Positions 11,476 to 24,500 of a stretch of 64,000 nt of DNA are shown in pieces. This DNA comes from Climacium dendroides. Lineage: Eukaryota > Streptophyta > Bryopsida > Hypnales > Climaciaceae. Both the position numbers and the translations under genes were made by a program. The notes under the pieces were generated by a model, which saw only the letters and a program-made list of their open reading frames with translations, did no database searches and was not told the DNA's origin. Position 1 is the first letter of the stretch, and every line of letters starts with the position of its first letter. The stretch spans positions 47,134,555 to 47,198,554 of the forward strand of contig OX467083.1 of assembly GCA_950106755.1 (NCBI GenBank), given 5' to 3'.

Positions 11476-14400
11476 ATGGCGGAGATGGAAGAGGTGCCTC
11501 AGAGCAAGAGCAAGAGCAAGAGCAAGGCGAAGAAGAGTACCACGGAGGGCAGCAATTTGGAAGCCATCCAGGCGGACGTGGCTTCGTTCGCTGCGCAGCT
11601 AGGGCTTGCCACTGGTGGCGGTGGTTTTGGAGCCGGGTTCGATGATTCGGATTTCCGGAAGACGGGTCGAATTGGAGAAAAGACGACGCCGAAGAAGAAG
11701 AAGAAGAAAGGCGGAGAGGGAGATGAAGCTGTAGAAGGGAAGAATGTCGAGAAAGCAGCGCCTGGCGGCGAAGGGAAGAAAGGAGAGAAAGGAAAGGAGC
11801 GAAAGCATAAGGAAAATGGGGATGGCGTAGCTTTAGGGTTTGGTTCGAGTAAGAAGTCCGCTGCTGCTGTAGAGAAAGGCAAGGGGAAGAAGAGATCTTT
11901 GCCTAGTGATATTAGAGGAGATGAGAAAAGCGCTAAAAAGGAACGGCTCACGGAAGGGGTCACGGCTGGAGATGCTGCTGCTACTCCTGCTGCTGCTCCT
12001 AGCAAGTTTGTTGTGGCACTGGACAGATCATTGGCCAAGTCTTTCCAGGGTGCTTCTCTGTGGTATGAAGGGCTTGCAGCTGCGGCAGCTAACCCTAAAG
12101 CGAAATCCTCGAAGGCTGTGACTTCTGTAGAGGGAGACGAATTCTCTGCTAGCAAACGGAAAGAGGCAGAGCAATTGATGGAGAAGGCTGTCTCCGATTA
12201 TGAGAAATCTAGGTCTAAAGATAGTGACACTAGGTGGTTGATGACTGCGCGAAGGTCTGGAACTTCATCAGATAAAGTTGCTGCCATGACTGTTATGCTG
12301 CAGGACAGCCCCATGCTCAACCTTCGCACTTTGGATGCTCTTCTTGGTAGGGTTGGATTTCAGTGGTGCACATACTCTTGCGATGCGACGTTTCGAATTG
12401 TGAATCTGATTTAAATTTCTGTTAGTGTCAGCATCAATTTTGGAAATTCATAGGGTGCAACATTAGGTACGATGCCCAAATATATTTTGAATGGTTGATG
12501 ATGAATAAGGTGTCGTTTCCAGGTATGATGACCTCGAAAGGAGGGAAGAGGCATGCGGTGGTAGGCATTGATGCCCTACGAGAATTGTTTTTGAGAAGGT
12601 GAATAATTCCTGTGAATGTAACATGTTGCAGTGTCTTGAATTGAAATCGATGCATTGGATTGAAAGTCAAATCTGTAAGTTTTAGGTCTTTGTAACATTT
12701 ATCTACAGGTGACGGGTGACGAGGATAACATTTTTTTGAAGTTTCTGTCGCTTGAATTTTATTTTATATGTAATGACTCTCTTCAAATTCCTGCATGCTA
12801 AGTTGTGGTGACATTCGTCATTAATAGACGTTTTTTAATGGGAAAAAAATTGTCTGCAACAGTTTATTGCCAGATCGAAAGCTTAAATATCTTAATCAGC
12901 AGCCACTATCAAGCCTTTCGGATTCAAAGGAAGGTGCAGCATTGCTTCTTTATTGGTACTTTGAGGACTGCCTTAAACGAAGGTAAAGTGTTGATTCTCT
13001 CTGTCTTGCGTGCTGCGAAGCCTTCTTTTTTGATGTTCTGGAACTCTGGTCACTCTGGGAATAGAATCACTCTATGGATCGATGGGTTGATCGAATGCAC
13101 ATATGAATCATTACCATTCTGCTTCTGAACAGAGATGTAGATGTGCTGATGCGCTGATTGTATTACAGGTATGAACGATTTATTGTTGCTCTTGAGGAAG
13201 CCACTAGAGACACCCTACCATTTTTGAAGGAGAGAGCTCTTAAGGTCAGTGCATGTTGTAGACTACAAGTTGTGGTCAATATGGAAGAAGCATTTATAAT
13301 GAGGGTTTTCTGCCGCGACCAACCCCCCCACTGACCATCGTCCTCCTTTTGACGAGTGCTTCTGTTCATTTCATCGTCCAAATCCGTTTGTACTTTTGAC
13401 CGTCGCCCAGTCTGATGTCCTAGATGACTCTCTTCTTGCACATTGTTGTACTTCTCTTCTTGTTTCAATTGTTCTATTTCCCTGTCTGCAGACTGTCTTT
13501 GAACTCCTTACGGCGAAACCTGAGCAGGAACGCCGTCTTTTGTCAGCACTCGTGAATAAGGTCTGCGAAATTATTAACCCCTTAAGAGGACCAGGGGATA
13601 GGCCGAAATTCCAATCTTGTGAAGATGTGTTATAAAATGCCTCTTAGAATAACAATTTAATGATGAATTACAAACAATAGTCATAAAATATGATCCATAG
13701 ATCATATCCATACAGTTACATCATCTACTACACTACCCAATATTTTTCAATAAAATTTGAGGCCAAAAATTGAAAATTCCTTCTAAAATCAATTGTAGAT
13801 TGAATATTTGTGATTTACACAAGAATTATTTTCCTTTTGCTTCAAAATGTTAAGTTCAGTTCAAAAATCATGACGACTAGAAGGGTCATTTTTGAACTGA
13901 AAAGGTATTTTTTGATGCCTTGAATTATAGAATATTTGCAAAGCAAAGTCTCCATAATCTATACCATACAATTGTTAAAAGAACTAAAACAAGAAAAACA
14001 ATGGATGAAAAAATGCATTTTGGTGTGCTTGGTATGTGTTTGCATTCATCCGTTCAAAGTTTGAACGTCTGTTCCTAGTAGATACAAATTCTGATGAGAG
14101 ATACAAGTTCTGGTGTGAGATATAAGTTCTGATGTAAGATATAAGTTCTGATGTACCGGTCCCCGATAGATGTAATTGTCATGTGGTGATAGAAGCAAAT
14201 TACTCTTGAAGATATGAACCCTTGTGTGGCGTAATCGGTACAGAAGTTATTTGTGACAGTTCGATGCCATGCTGACCACTAGCATATGGCTTTCTTGCAG
14301 TTGGGTGACCCAGAGAGGAAGGTAGCTTCCAATGCCAGTTATCTGCTCTCCTGCCTCCTCACAACTCATCCTGTCATGAAGGTATTACTGATGAAGACTT

Positions 14401-17400
14401 GATGCTAATTAATTCTACTATATGCAAATACCAAGTGGTATGTATTGCATCATGAGTTCCTGAATTTTTATCACTTTTTTCTTTGATCACAATCAGGTCT
14501 TGTTTGTGGTGTAATAATCTTCCTTCTGAACATCCGAGAAGAGTAAGTCAAGTTACAAGGATAACCTGACTCGAATTATCTTTTACCTTGACAGGCATGT
14601 GTTGTGTACTGACTTGACTTGGTGTGCTGTTATTCTTTGTGTGGAAATCAGACAGTTGTTGTAGAAGAGGTGGACTCGTTCTTGTTCCGGCCTCATGTTG
14701 GAAGTCGTGCCAGATATTATGCGGTTAGTATTCCGTTTTGCGATACATTAGCATGTGTAAAGTTTGCATTCTAAGAAAGACCTTTGCAGCAAGATCCCTT
14801 ATCAATTAATATCAAAATCAGCAACGAATGTCTTGAATGGAATATGGAAATGGTGATGTGGTCGTGCGGCACAGAAATACTTGGAAGTACTCATACCAAA
14901 TTCAAATACGGAACTGCTACAAATGTATATAAGAGTACCCAGCAATTTCTACACCCTTGATGTTTGCTTTTCATGTTAATGACAGCTCTCCACTGGTATT
15001 CTTAGAACTGCTTGAGAATGTTATCTAGAAGTCCTAACGTGATTTAGGGTCGTTTTGAAAGGCCGTGTTGGCATGTGTATTCATCTTTGTGAAGATGGTG
15101 TGTTCAATTTTCGTAATTTTTGTTTGTTTGCAGGCAGTTTTCTTGAATCAAATAATGCTCGTTAATAGAGGCGATGGGCCCAAGATTGCAAAGCAACTGA
15201 TTAATTTGTATTTTGCTCTTTTTAGGGTAAGTTTTGTAACTATAACTTTTCCCTTTGCTGTGTTGTTCCGTATTAACATTCTTCGACGGGAAGCTGCTAT
15301 TGCTGCTATGAGCTACATCATTTCTAGAGCAGAAGAGTTGTCGGCTGCAAGGTTTATTGCTCACAGCTGTAATTGTTTGTAGACCGTGACATTAGGAGAT
15401 GCTGAAGTTGATTCTAAGCAGAAGGGAAAGAAAAAGTTTTCAAAACATGATAAAAAAAATAAAAAATCCAAAGGAGCGAAGGGGAAGCCTGACAATGACG
15501 CTCCTGTAGCCGGGGAAATTAACACCAGGCTGTTGTCTGCTTTATTGACAGTAAGTTGGTGAATGCTACATCTATCCATGTACTTTGTTTCGTATTTGAG
15601 TGGCAAAGTTCTACAATTGTTCTTGAATGGTTTTGGAATGAAGTACTTGGATGTATCAGCTGGTCAGTGCATCGCTTTTTCCATCCAGTTTATGCTGACC
15701 TTGAGTATGACATTCTTATTTTTTTGCATTTATCTAAGAGAAAATCTGGGAAATGTAAAGGGTGTCAACAGAGCTTTCCCATATGTGGCTACAGATGACA
15801 TTAATTCTGTTATCGAAGAACATACTCCTGTTCTGTTCCGCTTGGTAAGTTTTTTTCTGATATCATTTCAAATGGGATGACACATTTTACTGGATCGTGT
15901 TTTTCTGGCAGCAATTCTGGTAGTCTTGTTCTGATTTCTGGATGATATATGTAGGTACATTCGGATAACTTTAATGTAGCTGTGCAAGCCCTCATGCTTT
16001 TACATCAATTGCTGCTCAAGAACCAAGCTGTCAGTGATCGCTTCTATCGGGCCCTCTACTCAGTTTTACTCTCACCAAGTCTCACCACGTCAAATAAGGT
16101 ACGGGTTGAACACTTGGATATGAAAAACGCCTTGAGATCCAGAGTGCTTTTCTTGGATTTTTGTGCAAAATTTCTGGTTTTTTTTTGCCATTTGTCGAAA
16201 CTTATCTTTGTTAGTGTAGAATTGTTAAAATTATATGGATGTGGTCCTGTAGGCCGAAATGTTCTTGAATCTTCTTTTCAAAGCGCTGAAGGGGGATATC
16301 AACCTGAGGCGCATGGCTGCGTTTGCCAAGCGGCTAACACAGGTGATTGACCTCTTTTAAGAATTTCTTAATTTTTTCATAGAATGGATTTCTGTCTGTC
16401 TGTGTCGCTTGACGACCGCATTGTATGGCGCGGTACTAAATTTTGATTTTTGCATCTTACCTTACTATTACTTATCCAAAATCCGCCGGAATATCAGGTG
16501 GCACTGCAACAACCTCCTAATTTTGCATGTGGATGCCTTTTAATTCTTTCCGAAGTCTTGAAAGCAAGGCCTAGCCTCTGGTAAGTTGTACTTGCAATAT
16601 TTTTTTTGGTTCTACTTCTTGTGGTGAAGGAATGTGTCTCCCTTGTATAAATTCTATTTAGTGATAGCCTCATGCGTGCATTAGTCTGACTCTGTTCAAT
16701 ATTCTCGTCCGTGACTGACTGTGTACTTGCTCTTGTGGTCTGCAAGGGATGGGATTCTGCAAGCTGAAAGTAAAGACGATGAGATAGAGCACTTCGTGGA
16801 TATTCCGGATGAGGATTCAGCTGATACAGCTCTTGACACCATACCTGGACCTAATTCAGAACCAACTGGCGCTTCTGAAGATAGCAGCGGAAGCGACTCT
16901 GATTCTGAACTAGGAGAGGGCGATATGGTTGACAGATCTATTCCAGATTTAGAGGATGATGGAAATGATACCAGTTCTGATGAAGAAGGTAACACGATAA
17001 GAGCAGCACAGAAGGGCATCAAGATTGCGAAACTGAAGACACCTGCAGTTGGGAGGGAAGTGAGTCAACATTTGGCAGAGTCTCCTGTCCCAAATGCTTC
17101 TGAAGAACCAGGACAGAAGACTTGGCCGGTTGAAGGCTACTACGACTCTCGGCATCGAGACCCCTCTTACTGGTAGGACCAACGAGGGTTTTTATTACCA
17201 TCTACTAATTTACGATTTTTGTGGAGCATTTTTGGGTGCCTTTTGGTTTTTAGACGGAACTGGTATGTTTGATCTGTCTTCTCATATTTTATCTTTGGTA
17301 GGATTTTCTCAGATGTTATTGTCCATGGCAGCATCCTGAGTTACATTGTGCTGGTATGCTCTCATCTATTTCAGTCACCTATGAGATGCATCTCAAGTAC

Positions 17401-18619
17401 AATTCCAGCTAATCTACTGGTCGCCAAATGCGACTGTCTTGCTTCTGTAATCTGTAGCAATGCTGACAAGGCGTGTTGGTGGGAGCTTACGGCACTTGCA
17501 AGCCACATGCATCCATCAGTGTCCAGCATGGCTAGAACGCTGTTGTCTGGAGCCAATGTGGTGTATCTAGGGGACCCATTGCGTGATCTTGTTCTCGGTG
17601 CCTTTTTGGATCGATTTGCGGAGAAGAAACCCAAAGCCAGGAAGGAGAGAGAAGGTGGTAGCATGCCAATGTCTGGAACAGATAAGACGGTACATCTCTC
17701 TCATTGCTTAGTCTGATCTACCTGCTTGTTGAAGTTTTACGTTCATGCTTGTCGATGAAGTTCTTCTTGGATGTTGTCAATAACTTGTATGTTTTCCCTT
17801 TGGTAGGTTGCCAAGCGTCTTGTTGGCGAAGAGCTTTTGGCGATGGATGAGAATGAAGTTGCCCCTGACGACGTAGTCTTCCACAAGTTCTATCAAACTA
17901 AGGTCAGCAACCGCAAGGTGAAGAAGGCAAAGCACAAGAAGGATGATGAGGATGAGGACATAACAGGAATGGATGAGGTGGATGCAATAGATGGTGATGA
18001 CAGCGATGACGAGGAGGTAGACGCTTTACTGGAACGGGACGAAGGCCGGGAAATGGGATCTGCAGGAGAAGAGGATCCTGAGGAAGAAGGAGATGAGAGC
18101 GAAGGGGAGTTTGACTACGATAAATTAGAACATACTTTTGGTATGGAAGAAGATGAAGAGGATGAGGAGTTGGAGGGGGAAGATTTTGACCCCTCACCAA
18201 AGAAGAAGAAAAAGAGTAATGTAGTCAAGACTGCAACCAGCGACTCGGACGAATCCTATGGCAGCGAAGATGAGTTTGATTTGGGAGAATACCCAGAGAG
18301 TGAAGCTGAAGAAGATAGTGATGGAAGCATAGAAATCGGTGATCTACCATCTGACGAAGAATCTAAGCCCAGTAAGAAGAGGACAGTAGTAATTAGTAAC
18401 AAAGGCGTTAAACAAGCTAAGGTGACTGGAGAAGGCAAAGCCAAGAAGAAGTTGAAGAAAAAACAAGTCGATTCTGTGCAACTTCCTTCTGGGAAGAAGT
18501 CAGCGTTTGCAAGTTTGCAGGATTATGAACACATCATAGAGCGGGACCAAACGGGCGGAGCTTCCGAAGATAAGGGTCGAAAGGGTAAGGGCAAGAAATC
18601 AAAGTCTAGCAGGGATTGA
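11476..18619 (+). CDS. SWA2: CCAAT-binding factor/NOC1 family ribosome biogenesis protein (SLOW WALKER2 / CEBPZ homologue)
   Basis: Sixteen exons joined by GT-AG introns keep frame to give 1,165 residues: 11476-12346, 12523-12598, 12863-12982, 13169-13244, 13492-13560, 14301-14381, 14652-14723, 15134-15226, 15383-15550, 15761-15844, 15955-16098, 16253-16342, 16498-16580, 16747-17172, 17458-17689, 17807-18619. The N-terminal 200 residues are lysine-rich and low-complexity. Helical-repeat sequence follows (KGGKRHAVVGIDALRELFL, LLYWYFEDCLKRRYERF). The CBF/Mak21 domain spans about 570-850, with GVNRAFPY, AEMFLNLLFKAL, RRMAAFAKRL and, across an exon junction, DPSYCNADKACWWEL. An acidic insert sits near 690-750. 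The tail is acidic then lysine-rich, typical of the family. Arabidopsis SWA2 and human CEBPZ are about 1,040-1,055 residues, so this protein is slightly long. Family knowledge: NOC1-NOC2 complex, nucleolar pre-60S assembly and 27S pre-rRNA processing. All coding exons are intact. Confidence 0.93.
13561..14300 (+). other. Enlarged intron 5 of SWA2
   Basis: This 740-base intron is the longest in the gene. Its first half (about 13630-14060) is spacer-like AT-rich sequence, suggesting an insertion that the splice sites tolerated. It also contains the palindrome CGTTCAAAGTTTGAACG at 14051-14067 and a 19-base minisatellite at 14080-14155. Confidence 0.6.
14080..14155. repeat. 19-bp minisatellite, four units, in SWA2 intron 5
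   Basis: Four consecutive units of the form AGATAYAARTTCTGRTGNR differ at only a few positions. The last two units are identical. The array lies about 145 bases before the exon 6 acceptor. Confidence 0.85.
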
Positions 18620-19128
18620 GCTTGTTCAAACAGCAAGGAGGATTCCTAGTTGGCATCAACCCTTTTTTTTAAACCAAATTATCTTTCACCGCATTGTCAT
18701 TTGAAGATTTCTGCACCATGGGCATATTCTTAGTTGATTAGTCTCCGTCTATGTCTGGGATAAATCCATTTCAAAAATGCATTTTCTCATTTTGAGACTC
18801 TTTCACTCCTTTTTTCTCTTATTTTTACATAATTTCTTTTTGAACCCAAACTGATGTCATAATTCTTGCTCATAGAATTGTTGTGTTGGTGTTGCTTGTT
18901 ATTTGATATGAAGATTTCGCAACCTGATTTCTGAGATGGCGGGTCATCAAATACGGCATTACTTCTTTTAGGGTGTCGTTTCCTCCCTTTAGGCCAGAAT
19001 TCTTCCGAAGTAATTATTTGTTGAATTAGCTCTCATAATTATAAATTATTAGTTCTTGGGTTCAGAGGTTTGTATGCCAACGACTTTCAGCTGTGGGTGC
19101 ACGCCTGCATCTCTGAAGCCTGTGACAT
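18620..19128. other. SWA2 3' untranslated and flanking DNA
   Basis: The stop codon TGA at 18617-18619 is followed by T-rich sequence expected of a plant 3' UTR. No canonical AATAAA lies close by, and plant polyadenylation signals are degenerate. No further gene is visible. Confidence 0.5.
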
Positions 19129-19220
19129 GCAGTAGAATCATTTACTTTTGGTTGGCCACTAATTTTTGCAGCTTGCAGTAGAATCATTTACTTTTGGTTG
19201 GCCACTAATTTTTGCAGCTT
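19129..19220. repeat. 46-bp tandem duplication
   Basis: Two identical or nearly identical adjacent copies of a 46-base unit begin GCAGTAGAATCATTTAC and contain GGTTGGCCACTAATTTTTG. Confidence 0.9.
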
Positions 19221-19379
19221 GCATTGCAGATGTGTTTGTTGTTGAAGACATCCTGTGTTGTTTCCCAGTGAAGCACCAACTCTGCACATATTAGTTTCAA
19301 CTGTTTGATTTTACTTTTTGGAAATTTCTCCTATAAGGTAGAAAGCTCTCGAAGCGACCACATAAGGGCTGATTGCGTT

Positions 19380-19628
19380 TCCGGGGGCCAGGGAGGATTG
19401 CCCCATGCATTGCCCCATGTTTTACCCCCTGCAGAGAACACTGGAATTTTTTATTTGCTGCATGTGATAAAATTTGCAAATTTTGAATTGATATTTGCAA
19501 TTAGAGGCCTCAAATTAGGTATGAGATATGAAGAAATACAAAATTTAAGTGGCACAAAATAGGGGGTAATTTTTACATTTACCCTTTGATGGGGCAATAC
19601 ATGGGGCAATCCTCCCTGCTCCTAGGGA
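19380..19628. mobile_element. Small MITE with arms around GGGAGGATTGCCCCATG
   Basis: The left arm (about 19388-19420) and right arm (about 19590-19620) are inverted complements with a single mismatch in 30 bases. Weaker pairing extends outward (CCGGGGGCC with GCTCCTAGGG). The 170-base interior is AT-rich and has no coding capacity. Size and structure fit a non-autonomous DNA element. I could not assign a superfamily or see a clear target-site duplication. Confidence 0.75.
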
Positions 19629-19935
19629 AGCTACACTCCTTGAAACAATTTTCAGTAAATTTTCGGAGGAAGAAAAAATGAAATTGGCATCTAATGCAAG
19701 TCGTTTGGACCTTGGAATTAGTTATGAATTTTTGAAGTTGAAATGTATTGGTCACTAAAAGTGACCACCTCCTGAAATATACATTTCAAGTACATTGAAG
19801 AAAGCAAAATGCACTTGTGTCATGATCATCTTTAGAACATGGGTGCTAAAAGTGATCACCTCTTGAAATGTACATTTTAGATACATTGAAGAAAGCAAAA
19901 TCATGATCACCTATAGATTATGGGTGCTATTAAAG
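19629..19935 (-). repeat. Dispersed repeat family C, inverted copy with internal duplication
   Basis: Read on the minus strand this resembles 30405-30770 and 52370-52615. Shared words include TTTCAACTTCAAAAATT and TGCCAATTTCATTTTTCTTCCT. A roughly 95-base unit beginning GTGCTAAAAGTGATCACCTC / GGTCACTAAAAGTGACCACC is present twice (about 19750-19846 and 19847-19930). No coding function is apparent. Confidence 0.65.
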
Positions 19936-21585
19936 CAAGCTACCTTACATGAGTTTGATATAGTTTGACTTGATAGTTTTGAAAAGCTTAATGAATTGAG
20001 ATATTGTCGCCTATGGGGTGGAATTGAGGTTATTTAAGATTATATTTAAACCTATTTAAACTATATTCTTTAACCTCTAAATGTCCAAGGCACCAAATTT
20101 TGGTGTCAATAATATTTTGAAGTTAAATAATATCCAACTAAGTTGCTATTTCTAGTAGGTTATATTTCCAAATAATTTTTTTTGAAGTCTAGTTTTAGCA
20201 TCAAAAATCCAATTTTGAAAATGAATGATTATGATTTTTCTATTCAAGAATTTGTGCAAGGATGTCCATCTTGACTTTTCTATAGTGTTGAGGGCTCTTG
20301 AAAATGAACCTCAAATGCACTAGATTTTGGAGAAAAAATCACATTACAAATTCATTTAAAAAAATTGTAGAGTAGATTTTGAGAAGCCATAAATTAATTG
20401 GGGTTATGCATGTTAGGCCCTTCAACCTGATGTTTTTGGTGACCAATTTTTTAGATTTGATATGCAAAAAAGAGAGCTAAAAGATTCCCATAGTTTTAAC
20501 ACCTTGATGAAACATTATAATCTTTCAATCCTTAAGTGATATTTTTGTGTTTTCTTTTCCTATGTGATCTATAACATGTCTAGTTTGAATTTGTCCAGTT
20601 ACAATTAAAAAAAAATTGATACAACTTATCAAAATGTGACTTTTTTGTGCATTTCAGAGCAAATTCCAAGAAGCTCAAAACAGGCCTTGGGTTAATCTGT
20701 ACTGTACAGAAATCACTTGTTTGTTATACTTTCAATTTTTTTTAAGATCTAATTTTACGTGTGGTTCAAAGAACTGACCAATCTTTGTTGATTGGAGTAC
20801 TTTAAACATTCATGCTGTTAAATTTGAAGTTTACAATCACACAATAAGTACTAAAAATAAGATTTGCCACAAAGCACAGGAACTAAAGCTGTAATTAATC
20901 AGAGTTGCTCCCAATACGACCTTTTGATCTAAAGCTGCACCTATCTAGTCCAACTTAAAATCGGAAGAGCACAATCTTTAATTTCAAATTGTTGAAGCTC
21001 AAGTAGCAACAGTACAACAACGAGAGGTTGCAATGCTGTTCGCACAATGCATACGTGGCTTCTACTCAGAATAAAAACGATAAGCTGTAACAGTAACGTT
21101 TACCAATGTGTGGACCCACCTAGTCAGGATCTCTCAACCTAGCTATATGGGGTAAATATCATTTGAAGTACCTAAAAGAACTGAATATGCTTCAATAACC
21201 GTAATATGAAATATGGACCTTGAGGTCAGAAATTACTATGGCACATTTGCATCCAGACACTCTGAATCATTAGGTTCTAAATGAACTACAAAATGTGAGC
21301 ACATCAGATCCAGAGAATTCACCTCGTCAGTGACGATGTACACACCTCATGATCATGAAGTGCAGAAGTATCTCCATGACATTTACAATGAACTTTACCG
21401 TGAGAGTCGCACAAAATCCATTTATACTTTCTTGTTGAAGAGCCAGCTTCTCTTTTTCGGGGATGTATGTGACTTCTTGAGATACGCCGAGCAATTCTAG
21501 TATCGGCGAGATTACTAAATATATTAGAGTCGCACGGGCTATGCATTGTTGAGTCAAATATAACTCAGAAATGCTGCACATGAGA
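19936..21585. other. Spacer and 3' flank of the 5'-nucleotidase gene
   Basis: 19936-20800 is AT-rich and without recognisable features. 20800-21585 has higher GC content and directly follows the nucleotidase stop on the minus strand, so it probably includes that gene's 3' UTR. Open frames at 21319-21581 are short and lack domain motifs. Confidence 0.45.
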
Positions 21586-24500
21586 CTACCATCTTCTACC
21601 AGGCGTCACTGACCCAGAGGACTCCACAAGTCTCTCAAGACTCCCAGGACTGTTTCCGTCGCTCATAGCTGATGCCTCGTCTTCAAATTCATGTGATTCA
21701 GCTTCACAGTCATGTGCTAATGTCTGTCAAGCACGGCAAACATTTGACTCAGCTTCAGAAATATTGGCAAACTTTAAAAGTTAGCTATTCTGAAATAATG
21801 CCCACATATAGATCATATCAATGAGAATCGAGGTAGAGATCACATGGACCTTGAAGGTCCACCGCATCCTTATCCTAGACCAATACAGGTAGAAGACTCA
21901 TACGCATAAGAAAATAAACTTCAGATACAGATGTCTATAGTAGCAGCTGACACGAGCCCTGTTCAATCGGTTACCTCAAAATCATATTTCAAAATACACA
22001 TGCACAAAGACGTGTTGCACCTCAACACAGCCCTTTCGCACAACAGCTTCACACACTGTGTTCGCTACTCAGCAAGATATGTAAGCTCACTTGGCTCCTT
22101 GGCTCACTTTCCAGCACTTACATGTACATATGACATAACATCCTGAACTCCAAAGCCAGTGCTAGTACTTCAGCCAATGTGTTTCAAAACAGCTACAGAT
22201 TTTGGTTCACGTTTTATATTGGTAGAGAAATTTATCAATACCTGAGACTGTGACCGAAAATACATAAATGGAGAGTATCGCAAAAAGTTGGAAACACGGG
22301 ACGTATAAATATCTGCATACCTGTGATAGACCAACTCCTGTTAGTAATTACACCACTCATCATACACCACAAGACTCATCACTGGAGGATATAAGCAATC
22401 CGCCTTCAACAAAAGTTTCTTAAGGGGATGTGGAGATTGCTTGGGTGAAAACTCCGACAGAAGCATGTGACATGACCATATCCAAACCTATGGAATCCTA
22501 ATTTCTCAATTCAAATTTAAAGTATAATTTCTAGTATTACTGATATCTGAGGAACAGTGACTTCAAAAAAGGCAGCAGTCAATGAACAGAGAGACGCAGG
22601 AACGAAGTAGCGAAATTCTAATTCACGACAAAACGTCTAATTGCACTCGTCATAACGCTTACTTCTCGATTTGTCGAGTAAGATGGCTTTTGTCCCAAAG
22701 TCCTGCTCGAGACAAATAACCCCACCTGCAAAACCAAAGCCAGTGAACATACTTTAATTTCCAAACTACAAACTACAAACTTTACAAAAAAAATCCATTG
22801 GTAAAGCATATGTGCAGTAACTGACACTGTCACTATCCAAGTTGCTAGATTCAAAGCTCCCTTTCTCTACTAAAATTAATTAACCGATCAGATCCATGCT
22901 TTTGACCAGATAATTTATCCAGATTGAATGTAAGAGCTAGCGCGTTATAACCCTCTAGGCCCTTGTGCACATTTCAGTGGGAAGAAGATGAATTGGAGTC
23001 ACTTATGCGTCTATAGAATCGAGTATACCTTTGATTAAAGTACTCCCCGTCTGCGTCTAACATAGGAGCAATTCTCTGATCCAGCCTGCTCATTAAAACA
23101 AGCAACTTCTGCATGTTCTCGGCAAGTTCTCGCTCGTCCATGTTCGTTGTTTTATCGGTCTGTAGGCAGATGTGACTTCTTCAGACATGATTTGTTCAAC
23201 ATGATGAGTAGACTGCAGTAGAAAATACTTCCAGAGGACTAGAAGATATACCCGGAAGTGATGAAAGCAAGATAACGTAGGTAGAAAGACTGAGGATATG
23301 AATAAATCCAAATACGCAAGACAGGGTGATAAGATACGCGTTCAAAGTAAACTAGATCAAAACCAATGGACTTCAAAGAACTCTCGAGCGACTCTTTGAA
23401 TAAATGACACGATCAGCAAGGGCGAAAACAAACCTGTGCTGGTCTTCCAGCAGTACGACGTTGCAATGCAAGCCGAAGCTGATTAAAGACATCCCCAACA
23501 GCCTCCTTCTGATTCATCAGCTCTATCAACTTGGTTCTATGGTCCCTTCCATATGCTAAAGCCTTCACCTGCGAGAACCAAAACAGGGGATGACTGAAAT
23601 TTATGGATACATAACATAGCGACTTATACACTTCATTCATTATGCTAAAGCCTTCCCTGTTTCGTAAGGTACTACCCTTTCGAAGTCTACATGAATAACT
23701 TGGTCTAATAGAGAAGCTTTCTGAGATGAGATTTTAGGAAAATTAAGTGCCTTTCTACCACTATCAACTGAGCTCCAAACCTCTCACTGAGTAGCAGGAC
23801 ATGAACGAAAATGTCATTGCAGATATTCTCTCGTCTGATAGTCCAAGACAGGCATTTACCTCTTTCTCTAGCTCGCGACAAATCAGGGCTGTCCTCCATC
23901 TTAAATGCACCTTAGACATGCTCACGTCTGTGTAGATATGATCACCAACATAAAGGGTCTCATCACCATGAAAGCCCAGTGCTTTCTCCACCATGACAGC
24001 GCTGCCGCCACAGTAAAGTCCACCTGGAAAGTAACAGAAATTAGTTCAATTAAAGATGAGAGAGCACAATAAAGTAGGCAAGCACGGATGCTTCGATTAC
24101 GAGGTAAGGTAAACAAAAACTCACGAAATAATAAGTAGAAAGATCCTTTTGAAAATAATACGAGATAATTTTGCAAACCAAAAATATGTGACTCAAACAG
24201 CATCCCACTCTGACTCCACTAGCCCCACAAAAATTTCCTCGAATACAGCAAGAGATTACCCGTACCTGATGTGGCCTTAAAGCAAGGACGCATTAGACCG
24301 TCGTCCGTCACTATTTCATAAAGAGGATTGGATTTTTGAAAGAAATCAGGTTTCCTTGCAGAAACAATAACCTGAAACATGTGTGCCACACCGAATTAAA
24401 TCGATGAAGCTATTTGCTGAAAGATGGCACCATAAAAATGAATGTGCGAGAAAGTAAGAGTCGAGATATAACAATGAAGTAACTCCACCAGAAATGATTT

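Noticed and set aside
11499..12155. A 218-codon antisense frame opposite SWA2 exon 1
   Set aside because: It is the shadow of the lysine-rich sense sequence (Leu/Phe/Pro/Ser-rich), with the sense strand clearly coding.
14220..14270. Possible tRNA: an A-box-like TGGCGTAATCGG and a B-box-like GTTCGATGCC in SWA2 intron 5
   Set aside because: The gap between the boxes is about 20 bases, too short for a tRNA, and no acceptor stem pairs around them.
21319..21581. Extra coding exon downstream of the nucleotidase stop
   Set aside because: The frames lack similarity to the family, and the stop at 21586-21588 fits the expected C-terminus.
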